Shown: positions 12,433-24,897 of the stretch, piece after piece | Layout of the letters: the number at the start of each line of letters is the position of its first letter | How positions within the stretch are numbered: the first letter of the stretch is position 1 | From: Otis tarda | Taxonomy: Eukaryota > Chordata > Aves > Otidiformes > Otididae | NCBI GenBank assembly: GCA_026413225.1 | Contig: CM048552.1 | Location: forward strand, 52,281,001 to 52,345,000 | Direction: 5' to 3' | DNA length: 64,000 nt | Notes under the pieces: generated by a model | Databases searched by the model: none | What the model saw: the letters and a program-made list of their open reading frames with translations, nothing else | Told to the model about the DNA's origin: nothing | Made by a program: the position numbers and the translations under genes

Positions 12433-15400
12433 TGTTGGCATGAAACATATTTCTTGATGTTTGTAAACAGACTGATATATAACATTGTTGGATTGGGACA
12501 CTTCATACTGAAATATTCATGGTAAGCAACAAAAGGGTGCTGAGAGCAAGTAAGAATTCAAGAAAGAAAGAAGTCCTGAACAGTGACTGAAGATAATTAG
12601 CAGTTTTTTGACATGGAGCAAGGTGGTGGGAAGAATGCCTGAACTTGATGGGTGTAGTGTGAGTTTGTCACAACAATTTTGTCACTGAACAAAACCAATT
12701 GAAATATAACCCAAAAACACAATTAAATGGCAAAATATTTATTTTGAAAGAAACCAAGAATATGACTATAATTTTATGGCTAGCAAGAACACTTTTATCT
12801 ATTAATAATAACTTAAGTAAAGTAATTTTTACAGTATTGTGTAATTAGAATAATTTTTCATGAGTCAAACTATGATAAATGTTCATTGTTATGACAGCTA
12901 GAAACACTTGAATATGTAATTTGTCATAGAACAGATAATAAGGTTCACTTCATGATATATTACAGAACCTGGAAAATCCCCAATAATCTCATTTAAGGAA
13001 TATGACACTGGAGGATCTACTGTGGTCTGCACAAGGAATTTATAATATATATTTTTAAAGGATGTTCTCTTTTACCCTCTCACCAAACATCTGAAACAGT
13101 GGGTTTGCTGTTGTAGGAATAATACATGTAGAGAATTATCCGAAATAATTATTTCCCGCCAGCATCTGAAATAGCTTTTATGAGTAAGTTTCAGTAAGCC
13201 TTCCACAGAACTAAGAAAAATGTTCATTTTAAAAAACATCCTATATCTGTTGTGCTGTATATTTATACTGTTAGAAATGTAAAGATGATGTGTAATTTTT
13301 CAGAAATCATTAAAAAAAAAGTTATATCTGCTTTTTCAAACATTGTGTTTGAGGAAAAACAAGCATTATTTACATAGCACCACAAATGCAGGTTTATCCT
13401 CTCCTTCTCAAATGCATATTTTCACATATCTTGTTTAGAATCTAAAATTTCATATGAGAACTCTACAGATGTCAGTCCCTGAAAACTAAAGGTTCCTACA
13501 AAGCTTTACAATACAAAACTCACTAACGTAGCCTAAACTATAAATGTCTGAAAATATGGGTAAATTGTGAGCATAATGAATGCAGTGTTAACCTTAGCAG
13601 CAGAAACATATCACTATATTTTATGCAGAGTTTTCATAATTCTATCTGGCAGATATTCAGAATTCCAAATGAATTTAGATTGTTGTAGTCATGTTACATG
13701 CTTTTCCATGCATACAACATTCAAGCTATGAAAAAGAGCAGATGCTTCCTCTAATAAATAACTCACTGTGACAAAGAATATACTGCAAGTCTACATAATC
13801 TTGTTTATGCAAATGCTAATGGTGTGTGTTGCAATGTAGCATAATACAATAACTGGTTTAATAAATGATTCTTAGTTTAGCTGAACAAAAGGTAATTACA
13901 AACTAGAAAGTAATTTCCAGGTTAAACATCCTCCTATTTTTTTCCCCGCTGTTTTCATGAACAATGTTAAACAAAAAAAAAAAAAGTCTTGTTTGAATAT
14001 CAAGCTATATGAAAATGCTTATTTAAAATAAAGGCTATTATATTAAAAAGATAAAATCAGCTGAAACCTCAGCTCTATGGAAAGAATACTTTTCTGCAAG
14101 TTGCTTATGCTCTAATGCCTAGGTTTTAAACATACACACACACAAAAAAAAGCGGTTAGCTCAATACATAGGGCAAATTTTGGTACATTAAAAAACCAAG
14201 ATTAAAAAATTAAGAATATTATGCATTACTATGTATGATAATAAAACCACTAATTAATCTTTGTCAAAGTATTCAGTTATCATTTCATAGTCAGAACTTC
14301 ATATATGAAGGAAAGCCCATACAAACATTTGTTTTCATACAAGACTTTCTCTAGTAAGAGATAAAATAACTCATTGGAAAGTGAGAAGTTTGGGCCAGAA
14401 GATGTTTCAGAAGGTGAATGAAAAGACTCAGAAGAGCGTCACAGTTTCAAGGGTGTCAGCTTCAAAGTCCAAAACACATAGAATAGGAGGAAGGCTCTTC
14501 TGGTATCTACTGTGATAAGAAGAAAGAAATTGCTTTCCACTTTCCTAGAGACTGATAAATACATGTGTACTTTGTCAGGCTCAGGACTTCATCTGGTAAC
14601 AACCGAAAGATTTGAAGGTGGATATGAAGGGATATTCTACACAATATCAGTTTGTTACATAGTCAAACCTTTTCACTAAAAGAAAAAAAAAAAAAAGTGA
14701 GAGTTTTCTTATCTGTAACAAAAGGATCACCAGGGTTTGAAAGAGCAGAAGATCTCCTGATTTACAGGAATCTCAACAGTATGTGACTAACAACTGGCAG
14801 ATTCATTTTAAGTATCACAAAAAAAAAAAAAAAGTCACCATTAAAACACTTTCCCCTAAGACAAAAAAAACATCACTAAAATGAGACATTATGGAAGACT
14901 TTTTAAAAAGAAAGCTTTACCACTAAAGTGTGTTAATCCATCATCTATTACAAATAATCTGCATTTTTAGAAAATATTCTGTATCAGTCCATGTCTTGAA
15001 GTCATGTAAACACTTTCACAAATTTGCACAAAAGAAAACAATTTCTTGATGCCATACACAATGGATTTAATAGAAGCTACAAATAAATATTTGCTATTTC
15101 AAGAAAGGGAATCTCCTGTGTTTAAAAGTTTTCTGGTTTGACACTGGAGAAATAAAAATTTAATTATGTTTAGTATAAGAGTTATTATTGCAACAGTGTA
15201 AGTCAAGACTCTTAAAAGAAATCCCTCCTACACATACTCCTACAGTAAAACAGAAAGAACACGAAAATATTTTTTCCAAATACTAAAGTTATTGAAAGTC
15301 ATACTATTAAAAAAAAAAAAAAAGAACAATTTTGTTGTGACTCATACCTTTATCGGGTATACGACTGAAGAGAAAATGAGATCAAATGATCAAAATCAAC

Positions 15401-18400
15401 AGAAGAAGAACATTTTGAAATTGTTATTTAAAGGTCCCAGGATGCATGCAAAGTTTGCAAAAGTTAGTACTTTCTAATTAAATAGGACCAAACAACCTTT
15501 GTCTGCAGTAAGCATGGTATTTCAACAGTGTGAAAACTGAACCTAACAGTAAGAGACAATTAGAGGGAAAGTAAATTCATACCGTAAGCTAGAATCAGTA
15601 TTTTAAAACTGTAAAATAAATTATTCTGTTGTAACAAGAAAAATATGCACAATAGTAGTAGACAAATGTTAATACAGTGTTGTCCATACCTCCCATGCTC
15701 TTAAAGAACCCAGTAATTTCCTATTTTGAACCATAGTTCAGAACCAGAGTTCTGAATGGGACCCTATGAACTTTGCTGTTTCCTGGCAAAAAAAAAAAAA
15801 AAGTCAAAACCCACTAACATTCATAACATAGATATTTAGCTTTATGGATACAAAAAGTTTCATCATCCGGTGCCATCTTATCATACTGCCTACATACTCA
15901 TCAATTTAATGAGGATTGACTTGGCCATCTTGAACTCAATTAACTAAGACTGAAATATAAGGACAATACATCAGCATAGTAACCTAATTCACTACTCATC
16001 ACTGAAGGGAAATATTCAACTAATAAACATGCTACTTCCTTATGGCTTTTTAAGTAAGGAAACCCACTGTTTTACGTCAAGGTTCTACTGCTTTAATTAT
16101 TACTGTAATGATTTCTATGGTATGATAATCTACTTCTTTATTGCAAACACTCAGCCTAAGTTACTGCATAATGAAAACTGAGAATGTGGAGATTATATAA
16201 AATGAAATGATTAAGGATTATAAGGGAAGCAATATCACACTTTGAATGAAATTTGAACTTAGAAAACTTTGCACAGGTTCACTGCAAGATTCCAGTTTCA
16301 GAACAGCTAACATAGAATCATATGTCGATTTGGCCAGAATTCAGGAATCTTGCCCCAGATTTGCAGTCACATTAGCTGTATGTAATACTTTTACTACAGA
16401 TATTCTTTATTAATGCTGTGTGACCTTCCTTCATATGCAAACAAACTAATTTGTCAGTATTTCACATAAACAAGATGGTTAAAATTACACAAAACTCTTT
16501 CCCTACTGATTCTACTGCTCTAGGTTCCGATTCAACTAATTTCTTATATTTCAACAAATGAGTAACTCAAATTCAAAATAGCAATGTAAATGCTTAAAGT
16601 CAACATACACTCAAGTAGTTTGCAAACTCAAGATCCTTTCATAGTTTCACGTTGAGGAAACACAGTTAGTCAGAAGGATAAATATGCTAGTCAAAGTCTG
16701 CATGTCACGTGGAACCACCTAAAGCCAGACAGCAGGAAACATTTGGCAGTGGATCTTTCTTTCTGGGTTGAAAATTGGATTCTAGGCATTTACAATCCCA
16801 ACTGTGGAGTGTCTGCACTTCTTGGGTCATACAGTCCTGATGAGAAATAATTGTCGTTAGGAGAAAGATGTTAAGATAGCTATCCTTAAGAGGCAGCTCA
16901 AAAATTGTTCATGCATTTTACAATAGAACATTATTACACTCAAAAGAAACAAGAAAAGATGCATTCAATCTGCCCACTTTGGAAGTGGGCAGAAAGGAGT
17001 GAAGGAAGGCCTTCTGCTTTTTCAGCTGTGTACCTTTTGTAAGTGCCCTGGTGTTTAATTTGCACACAAATTGAGCTCAAAAGTTAGGCATGTAATCAAA
17101 CACATCCCTCTACTCCATGTCTCATGCTGGCTGGCTTCTAGTGTCTTCCTGTTCAACATAAAAGAGCAATCAATTTAACATCTTCAGAGATGTCCACACT
17201 TTCTCATTGATACATGGAGCACAAGCACTTGATGGGTTTCTGAATGAACTTTCTGCTGTCAATATTTCATCACAAAGGAAAAAAACGACTCTATAAAACT
17301 AATCTGAATAAGGCAGAAGTTAGGCACCTGTCCACATATACATTCATTACAACCGTATTACTCTAAAAGCTTTACATGTATATAGAATTTAAGTATCTAC
17401 TAAACATAAAAGCTGATTAGGGAGGAAGCTAATGGGCTGTAAGCACTCAGACAATTAGGTAGGCTAAAACGCTGTCTAAGAGTTATGTACTCAATTTTGC
17501 TAAATTCAAAATAAGGTAGAATTAAACGGGACTTAACATTACCTAAAGATTTTATTTTCTCTCTTCTTTTTCACAGTATAAAATGTTGTGAATTAAAAAT
17601 TAGGATGCTATAGAATTATAGCACAGCCAAAAATAATATAGTTAACTTGATACTGTCAGTTTATTAATTTATCTCAATGTCTTCAGACTTATAGCCTTTA
17701 TGTTGAAAAACTCTGCAAAATACCTGGTGGACTGTTCTGGTTATACAAAGAGGCACTTATAACATGTTTTTTTAAAAAAGCTTTCTCCCTCTTTTTCCAA
17801 AGTAACACAACTATTCCCTATAGTATTAGTAAGATAACTGTTATTTCTATTTGTTATAGCGAGGTTTTATGGATCAGGACAGCTTATTGCTCCTGGAAAG
17901 TGAACAGAGCATTTGCAATCTACAGCAATACAAATGATTAACACAATTCTGGGTAGAAAAACACAAAGCACAATGTTCCTTATTTCCTAGCTAAATTGCC
18001 TTTCTGAGAGGCCTTAAAGTGAAGATATGTATTTGACTAGAAGTGGCGTATCACATTTTCTATCAATAAACAAATCCAAAATACCGTATTACGAAAACAC
18101 GTAGCAATGTAGTCTTACATATTTCCCTTTGATACTGCAAATATGGACTCTCCTTAACTTCTGTTTCATTTTATTTGACTTCCAATTCACTACTTCATCT
18201 CAAATATGAATTATTAATAGTGGAAAAATCATAACAATCTGTTTCAGATTTTAAGAAACTCAGCCTTAGACTGGGCTTGGATTTTTGTGAACACATAAGT
18301 GTCTCCCAATAAAGTTCTGTATGTATGGAAGCCCAAACAGGATTAAGAACATTAATGCTTATGCTTAAGTAGGCTTAAGTAATTTGTTGAGTCGGGGTTT

Positions 18401-18422
18401 ATCTCATTTTCAGATTCAGTAT
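12433..18422. other. AT-rich intron, homopolymers only
   Basis: Many A runs (13973, 14685, 14818, 15309 and 15788) and a short CA tract near 14135. Weak exon candidates at 13084-13107 and 13767-13815 are mentioned in the findings. No nameable repeat or RNA gene is seen. Confidence 0.5.
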
Positions 18423-19729
18423 AATCATAGAATAATAGGATGGTAAGAGTTGGAAGGGACCTTCAAAGGTCATCTAGTCCAACCCCCCTGCAAGGAGCAG
18501 GGACATCCCCAACTAGATCAGGTTGCTCAGAGCCTCATCCAGCCTGGCCTTGAATGTTTCCAGGGATGGGGATTCCACCACCTCTCTGGGCAACCTGTTC
18601 CAGTGTTCTACAATTCTCACTGTAAAAAATTTTTTCCTAATATCTAATCTAAATCTGCCTCCCTCTATTTTAAAACCATTACCCCTTGTCCTATTGCAAC
18701 AGGCCCTACTGAACAGCCTCTCCCCGTCTTTCTTGTAGGCTCCCTTGAGGCACTGGAAGACCACTATAAGGTCTCCTCAGAGCCTCCTCTTCTCCAGGCT
18801 GAACAGCCCCAATTCTCTAAGCCTGTCCTCATAGGAAAGGTGCTCCAGCCTTCTTGTCATCTTCATGGCCCTCCTCTGGACCTTCTCCAACTGATCCACA
18901 TCCTTTTTATGTTGGGGGCTCCAAAACTGGACACAGTACTCCAGACGGGGTCTCACCAGGGCAGAGTAGAAGGGGAGAATCACCTCCCTCGACCTGCTGG
19001 CCACGCTCCTCTTGATGCAGCCCAGGATGCAGTTGGCCTTCTGGGCCACAAGGGCGCACTGCCGGCTCATGTTGACCTCCTCATCCACCAGCACTCCCAA
19101 GTCCTTCTCCTCAGGGCTGTTCTCAATCCATTCTCCACCCAGCCTGTGTTTGTGCCTGGGATTGCCATGACCCAGGTGCAGGACCTTGCACTTGGCCTGG
19201 TTCAAATTCATGAGGTTGGCACGGGCCCACCCCTCCAGCCTGTCAAGGTCCCTCTGGATGGCATCCCTCCCTTCCAGCATGTCCACACAACTTGCTGTCA
19301 TCAGCAAACTCGCTGAGGGTGTACTCTATCCCACTCTCCATGTCACCAACAAAGATGTTGAACAGGGCCAGGCCCAACACGGACCCCTGAGGGACACCAC
19401 TCATGACCGGTCTCCACTTGGACATTGAGCCGTTAACCACCACTCTCTGAGTGCGGCCATCCAGCCAACTCCTTATCCACCGAGTGGTCCATCCATCGAA
19501 CCCATGCCTCTCCAGTTTAGAGAGAAGGATGTCGTGCGGGACAGTGTCAAAAGCTTTGCACAAGTCCATGTAGATGATATCCGTTGCTCGTCCCTTGTCC
19601 ACCGATGCTGTCACCCCGTCATAGAAGGCCACCAAATTGGTCAAGCATGATCTGCCCTTGGTGAAGCCATGTTGGCTGTCACCAACCACCTCCTTGCTCT
19701 CCATGTGCCTTAGTATGGTTTCCAGGAGA
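18423..19729 (-). mobile_element. CR1 LINE, 5'-truncated, about 1.3 kb
   Basis: The left end (AATCATAGAATAATAGG) is the CR1 3' repeat. The body follows the CR1 3' UTR-less tail and then the C-terminal half of the reverse transcriptase, and homology ends abruptly after GGTTTCCAGGAGA, where the 20.4-kb copy continues. This is the usual 5' truncation from incomplete reverse transcription. The element has the same polarity as the host gene and sits in its large intron. Near-identity of its tail to the copies at 42.8, 59.6 and 62.8 kb marks it as part of a younger cohort. Confidence 0.95.
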
Positions 19730-19794
19730 TGGGGAGTTGTAATAAAACTTTTCAGTGAAATACAATGGTCAGCCATGATATTAAACCAAGGCAT
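18513..19794 (-). pseudogene. Broken CR1 reverse transcriptase (C-terminal half)
   Basis: Minus-strand translation in two frames reads as the palm/thumb of a CR1 RT. It includes [20 protein letters not shown], the block [29 protein letters not shown], and the catalytic motif as [10 protein letters not shown] frameshift near 19,270-19,300 moves the frame before [16 protein letters not shown]. An in-frame TGA at 18777-18779 (after SLEKRRL) then interrupts the final segment, which ends ALSNLI at 18513. The first residues of the upstream frame lie outside the element. It cannot produce a functional enzyme: N-terminal RT, endonuclease and ORF1 are absent. Confidence 0.9.
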
Positions 19795-20424
19795 ACAATT
19801 TATTTTGTACAGCAGGAGAGAATTTACAGCTACAGACTACAAAGTTGTTCTTTTAAAATGCTCGGTTGTCAGTCAGGCCTTTTCTTCAGAAAGAAATCAG
19901 GTTTATCAATTTTACAGACTTCTCCAGAGGCATACTCTATGAAGCTGTGAATTTCTCTACTACTAAAAACTGTCGTAAAAAAAAAAAAAAAAACAAACAA
20001 AACCCAAACCTCACAATTTCCAGTATTAGCTTGTCAGTGGTTCCCAAATATATTTGTACCACCACAAAAAAAAAAACAAACAAACCTAAACAGAATAAAA
20101 TCTATAGGCTCAAAAACTCCCAAAATGTCAAATGCCTTTAAACAGCCCTTCACAGAACTGCAATCTTACCACAGCATGACTTAATGGCTAATCCCTGTAG
20201 TAAATCCATGTCATAATTGCACGTCCCAGATAGCACGTCTGATATATCCTAGATATATCAGATATTAAGCTGATCTCTTAACTTGATACCTCAAATACCA
20301 GTCTTTTTTTGTCCATGAACTCTTTTGCTCCTCTTACTATTGCAGAAGCAACACGATGAGGTTTTTTCCCACAAAATGTAATATCGAACAGTAAATCCAA
20401 TTTGGTCAGAGTAGCCAGGAACTT
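19730..20424. other. Spacer between two CR1 copies with A-rich tracts
   Basis: Includes an A-run followed by CAAACAAAACCCAAACC at about 19978-20008 and a second A/C tract near 20066-20090. No exon or RNA gene is seen. Confidence 0.6.
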
Positions 20425-20775
20425 AGAATCATAGAATAGTTTGGGTTGGAAGGGACCTTCAAAGGTCATCTAATCCAACTCCCCTGCATGAAGCACAGAC
20501 ACCTTCAATTAGATCAGGCTGCTCAGAGCCCCATGCAACCTGGCTTTGAATGTCTCCAGGGATGAGGCATCAACCACCTCTCTGGCAACATGTTCCAGTG
20601 TTCCACTACCATCGTTGCAAATTTTTTTTTTTTTCCTTATGTCCAGTCTGAATCTACCTTCCTCTATTTTAAAACCATTGGCCCTCATCCTATCACAACA
20701 GGCCCTACTAAAGAGTTTCTCTACATCTTTCCTCTAAGCCCTCTTTAGGTACTGAAAGATTGCTATAAGGTCTCC

Positions 20776-22031
20776 TCAGAGCCTTCTCTCTCCCAGGCTG
20801 AACAGGCCCAACTCTCTCAGACTGTCCTCATAGGAAAGTTGCTTCAGCCCTCTGACCATCTTCATGGCCCACATCTGGACTCCCTCCAACAGGTCCATGT
20901 CCTTCATATGTTGGGGGCTCCCGAGCTGGACACAATACTGCAGGTGGGGTCTCACGAGGGCAGAATAGAGCAGCACGATCACCTCTCTTGACCTGCTGGC
21001 CACACTTTGGATGCAGCCCATGATGGGGTTGGCTTTCTGGGTTGCACGGGTACATTGCCAGCTGATGGTGACCTCCTCGTCCACCAGCACCCCCAAGTCT
21101 GGCTCCTCAGGGATGCTCTCAATCCATTCTCTGCTCAACCTGTATTTGTGCCTGAGATTTCCCCAATCTATGTGCAGGACCCTGCACTCGGTCTGGTTGA
21201 ACCTTGGGAGGTTTGCACAGGCCCACCTCTCCAGCCTGTCAAGGTCCCTCTGGATGGCATCCCTCCCTTCCAGCATATTGACTGCACCACACAGCTTGGT
21301 GTCATCAGCGAACTTGCTGAGGGTGCACTCTATCCCACTGTCCATGTTGCCGACAAGGATATTAAACAGGGCCGGGCCCAACATGGACCCCTGAGGGACG
21401 CCACTCATGACCGGTCTCCACATGGACATTGAGCCTTTGACTACCACTCTCTGAGTGTGGCCATCCAGCCAACTCCTTATCCACTAAGTGGTCCATCCAT
21501 CAAAGCCATGTCTCTCCAGTCTAGAGATAAGGATGTCACGCAGGACAGTGTCAAATGCCTTGCACAAGTCCAGGTACATGACATCACTTGCTCATCCCTT
21601 GTCCACCGATGCTGTAACTCCATCACAGAAGGCCACCAAATTAGTCAGGAAAGATCTGCCCTTGGTGAAGCCATGTTAGCTGTCACCAGCCACCTCCTTG
21701 CTTTCCATGTGCCTTAGCATGGTTTCCAGGAGAATCTGCTCCATGACCTTGCCAGGCACAGAGGTGAGGCTGACCAGTCTGTAGTTCCCTGGGTCGTCTT
21801 TGTTCCCGTTTTTTAAAATGGGGGTTATGTTACCCCTCTTCCAGTCATTGGGGACCTCACCAGACTGCCACGACTACTCAAATACGATGTCCAGCGTCTT
21901 GGCAACTTCCTCTGCCAGTTCCCATGGATGCATCTCATCGGGTCCCATGGACTTGTGCACCTTCAGGTTCCTTAGATGGTCCTGAATCTGCTCTTCTGCT
22001 ACAGTGGGCAGTTCTTCATTCTCAGGTGGAC
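20776..22031 (-). pseudogene. Broken CR1 reverse transcriptase, older copy
   Basis: The minus-strand frames carry RT from the finger block (KSMGPDEMHP) through [26 protein letters not shown] and the catalytic motif FADDTKLCG, to the thumb ([14 protein letters not shown]). Stop codons interrupt it, for example just after KTLDIVFE, and frames change around 21.45-21.75 kb. The long C-terminal frame ending SLGERRL at 20776 is open for over 200 codons. That open length reflects chance preservation rather than function. Confidence 0.88.
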
Positions 22032-22312
22032 CTCATCAGCCCCCAGTAGACCAGGCTTCTCAAAGCGAGTCCCATGGTCTAAGTAGACAAACCCCTGGCT
22101 GTGGCACCATTCCTGTAGCCATTTTTTGATTTGCCAGATTTGACTGGCTCTTTCAGGCCCCTTTCCCTTTGACCAGAAAGATAGCTGAACAGACTACCTG
22201 CATCCCAGAGTCCTTAACCATTGCTCTGTAATCCTTCTTGATACTCTTCAGGCTGCTCCTGGCTGTGTCACCAGTGCCCATGTGAAACAGCAGCAGCAGA
22301 TAAAAGTCTACA
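22032..22312 (-). pseudogene. SGNH/GDSL-esterase-like fragment (CR1 ORF1 type)
   Basis: Minus-strand translation in two frames gives FHMGTGDTARSSLKSIKKDY, then after a frame change KKWLQEWCHSQGF, YLDHGTRFEKPGLLGAD and EVHL. The GTxD and DxVHL spacing matches blocks of SGNH-type hydrolases. Esterase domains are known in ORF1 of some CR1 clades (established knowledge). The usual Asn of the GTND block is Gly here, and one frameshift is present near 22.15 kb, so it is dead. It joins directly to RT without endonuclease. It could alternatively derive from a separate element inserted next to the CR1. Confidence 0.6.
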
Positions 22313-23462
22313 TCAGGTTTAAATTTAAATACAAACTTCAACATAGGAAGAAAACTTCGACATAAGTTTTCAAGTTTCAACATACTGCTTTAATATTTCT
22401 GTTACGAAGTAGCTGAAGTTCAGACATGAAATTTTAAATAAAAAGTTGAAGTTCCTTCATGTACAAAACTATTTGTTATACATTATTGCTATCCATTCGC
22501 TGTGCAATTCAAATTGATTTTTTTTTTCCATTTTCCCACAATTTGTCAGGCAGCACTGAAAGCAAAAACAATCCCTGAAAGTGTGTCTTCTGGTTAGCAC
22601 TAAATTGCAAACCACAAAATAAGAAAATGTAACATACTACTAAAGATCTTCCCAGTTGATCACTGTGCCATATTTCATATTGGAATGTGACAGTATTCAA
22701 GTCAGCATTAATTTCTACACGAACCTGAATATCTTTAATAGTAATCACAGTCCATCTTAAAAAAATCAGCATGGTCATCAATACTTCAGATGATTTCTGA
22801 CATATCTCAACAATTCCAGTATTGTTTGACACCTCTCTTCTTTCTCTATCTCATCCTATTTAATTTTGCTGTTTCATTATCACACCAAGAGACAATACAG
22901 ACCAGTGGTTCCCAGATTTACACAGTGCTGGTCAGGGATAGTAATACTTTCACAAACAGTAATTTACAAACTGAAGAAAATTGAGTCAGTCTAAATTTTT
23001 AAAGAAATTAGCTCATCTGAGGTCACATATCTAGACTTTTACAGATAATTACAAAATGTAGATGTTTATACACAATTATATTAAAGAGATCTCTGGAAAT
23101 CATCTTCTCCAAACCTCCAGTCAATGTAGAGCTATCTTAACCATTAGGTTGCTCTGGGCATTGTCCAGTCAATTTTTAAAACACCCAAGGATGAATATAC
23201 AGTATCTCTGGTTACACTGCATACCTGTGTAGTGGTGTCTAGATTGTACAAGTAGTACAGTAAAAATGTATTTGCCACACCCGAAGTCAGCATCTGGAAA
23301 TTTACATTGCAAATTAAGAAGCTATATACTATACGCAGGAACAAAACATGTCACTTCATTCCTTAAAATACAATCAGAAAATGTAGCATAGCACTAAAAT
23401 AAGCCACATTTTTTTTCAATAGACTTATTTCCCATCACTGTTCAGCAGGGTATAATCATCAC
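22313..23462. other. AT-rich intron, nothing recognised
   Basis: No exon, RNA gene or nameable repeat is visible up to the exon at 23463. Confidence 0.55.
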
Positions 23463-23534
23463 CTGCTGATTCTTTCTAGGCAGAATACATATTGCACTTT
23501 TCAGTAGCTGCTTCAGTGTGTGGGTGGCATGTTC
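23463..23534 (-). CDS. Coding exon, unidentified gene (72 nt, phase 0 to 0)
   Basis: The acceptor TTGGTAATTTCAG and donor CAGCAG|GTGATG enclose exactly 24 codons, phase 0 at both ends. The segment opens EHATHTLKQLLKSAICILPR and closes KNQQ. It reads as an amphipathic helix followed by a basic turn. The donor context AG|GTGATG is good. In frame it follows the exon at 23991-24090, and it could splice directly to the exon at 6665-6830, which also begins in phase 0. Extra small exons in the 17-kb interval are possible (see findings). Function unknown. Confidence 0.8.
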
Positions 23535-23990
23535 CTGAAATTACCAATAAAACTTCAGCTTACTGCAGAAGAGATAACACTTCAAAACAAGAGTTTAACA
23601 GAAATATTTTTATGGCTAATACAGTTCTTCATGTCAACCCAATTTAAGTAAACTCATCATTTAATCTACTAAATTAAGAGAAAAAAAAATTTATTGAATT
23701 TTAGAAACAGCAGGAAAATATTATAGATAATATAACAATCTTACTCTGCCTTATTCATATTGCAGGTATACTGTAAGCCAAAGTTTTCCTAGCTAATGTC
23801 GGTCTTCCCTGGAAAATAATTCTGTCTCTACCATGTCTGTATTATCACCTACCAAATTAGTATATCACCAAACAAGATAACAGGTTTCCTCCCCTGTAAC
23901 ATATAAATTAGATAATACCACAAGGCTTTCTATTTCTGATTTTTATGAACTTCCAACAACAAGTAATATTAGCCAAATCAGTTTCTTTAC

Positions 23991-24090
23991 CAGTCTAATT
24001 TGATATACACTTCCAGTGAATGCACCGAGAGGTAAAGTTGTTAGTGCAGTGAAGGATGACACCATTTCTTCGGTCCAAGTTGTTAAAATA
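23991..24090 (-). CDS. Coding exon, unidentified gene (100 nt, phase 2 to 0)
   Basis: The acceptor is TTGGCTAAAG, with a stop codon in frame just before it that fixes the 5' limit. The donor is ACTG|GTAAAG. One base completes the Ser codon started at 24772, then 33 codons follow, beginning ILTTWTEEMVSSFTALTTLP and ending TGSVYQIRL. The block ends on a codon boundary, as the following exon at 23463-23534 requires, and only about 0.46 kb of intron separates them. The content is more hydrophobic than the upstream exons and looks like a folded helical segment. The family is not recognised. Confidence 0.75.
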
Positions 24091-24771
24091 CTTTAGCCAA
24101 TACTATTTAATTTAAAAAAAAAAAAATGTTCTCTGTTTTTCTTAAAGAGCAAAGAAGAAATACTTCCTCTTTTATACTCTCTCCTCTGCACCTCAGCAAT
24201 TCTAAAAGTTACTAGAACACTCACACTGAGCTTAAAATCTAAGAAATTTTTTAGAAGCAATTGAAAATAGAAGGAGCTCAAACTGGAAGGATATGTTAAA
24301 ATTAAAACAAATAATGCCCAATAAATTTCCCAATATTAAAATTCTCCAGAAAGAGACAACATAAATTCATGCTGGCTCTCTCCAAAGAGTATCAGTAGAG
24401 AGATTTTTTTAGGAATAGACTTGATCTCCATGTGAAAACTGAGTTAGCTCCTTACATAATTTCCTCATTTATCTCTCATGTATCCAGAACTGTCTTTGCA
24501 ATTGTAAACACAAATGCAACATAAAAATGTTTGTTGTCAGGCTTTCTGTAGAATAACCTTAACCCACTTCTACAATACAAACACAATACAAAATTCCTTC
24601 CTATTAAAAATTACTTTTTTAACATTATGTGAAAAGAAGTACAGACATGATGATCTTCTGGAAACCAGTCATTAAATACATAACCCTATTAACCAATGCA
24701 TCAAACTCCAAACTCTAAATATTCCTATCACAGTCTATATTGATACAGAAGTAGTAGTATATACAGTTTAC

Positions 24772-24897
24772 CTCCTAAAAAATGTAGTCCATGGTCCAAT
24801 TTCTGTTCCCTCCCTCTCAACAAGATATTTTTGAGGAAATTTCTCTTCCACAGAAGAACCTGTGACAAAGTTGCTAGAGTTCCTACCTGTAGGAATC
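24772..24897 (-). CDS. Coding exon, 5' boundary uncertain (ends phase 2)
   Basis: The donor AGGAG|GTAAACTG is clear, and the frame read from it stays open for 41 codons. It includes NSSNFVTGSSVEEKFPQKYL and VEREGTEIGPWTTFFR. Three acceptors fit the open frame. TATACAACTCCAG gives the exon as listed (starts phase 2). GATTCCTACAG, ending the exon at 24886, starts in phase 1. The weaker TGTGGAAGAG, ending at 24842, starts in phase 0. Only the last joins directly to the exon at 31502-31642; the other two need one more exon between 25 and 31.5 kb. The two leftover bases (AG) make a Ser codon with the T opening the exon at 23991-24090, so the downstream junction is in phase. Confidence 0.7.

Larger units (their letters stand above)
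20425..22312 (-). mobile_element. CR1 LINE, about 1.9 kb, internally deleted, with ORF1 esterase remnant
   Basis: The 3' repeat (AGAATCATAGAATAG) is at the left and the longest CR1 body in the window follows. From about 20.5 to 22.03 kb it reads as RT, starting further upstream than the 18.4-kb copy (HKSMGPDEMHP, then [15 protein letters not shown] and [20 protein letters not shown]). From about 22.03 to 22.31 kb it instead reads as an SGNH/GDSL-esterase-like segment, so the endonuclease and the start of RT are missing. Sequence divergence from the other copies suggests an older insertion. Same polarity as the host gene. Confidence 0.9.

Noticed and set aside
18840-19428. Long plus-strand open frames opposite CR1
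   Set aside because: They are antisense shadows of the CR1 reverse transcriptase frame; the same pattern recurs over the 20.4- and 59.6-kb copies.
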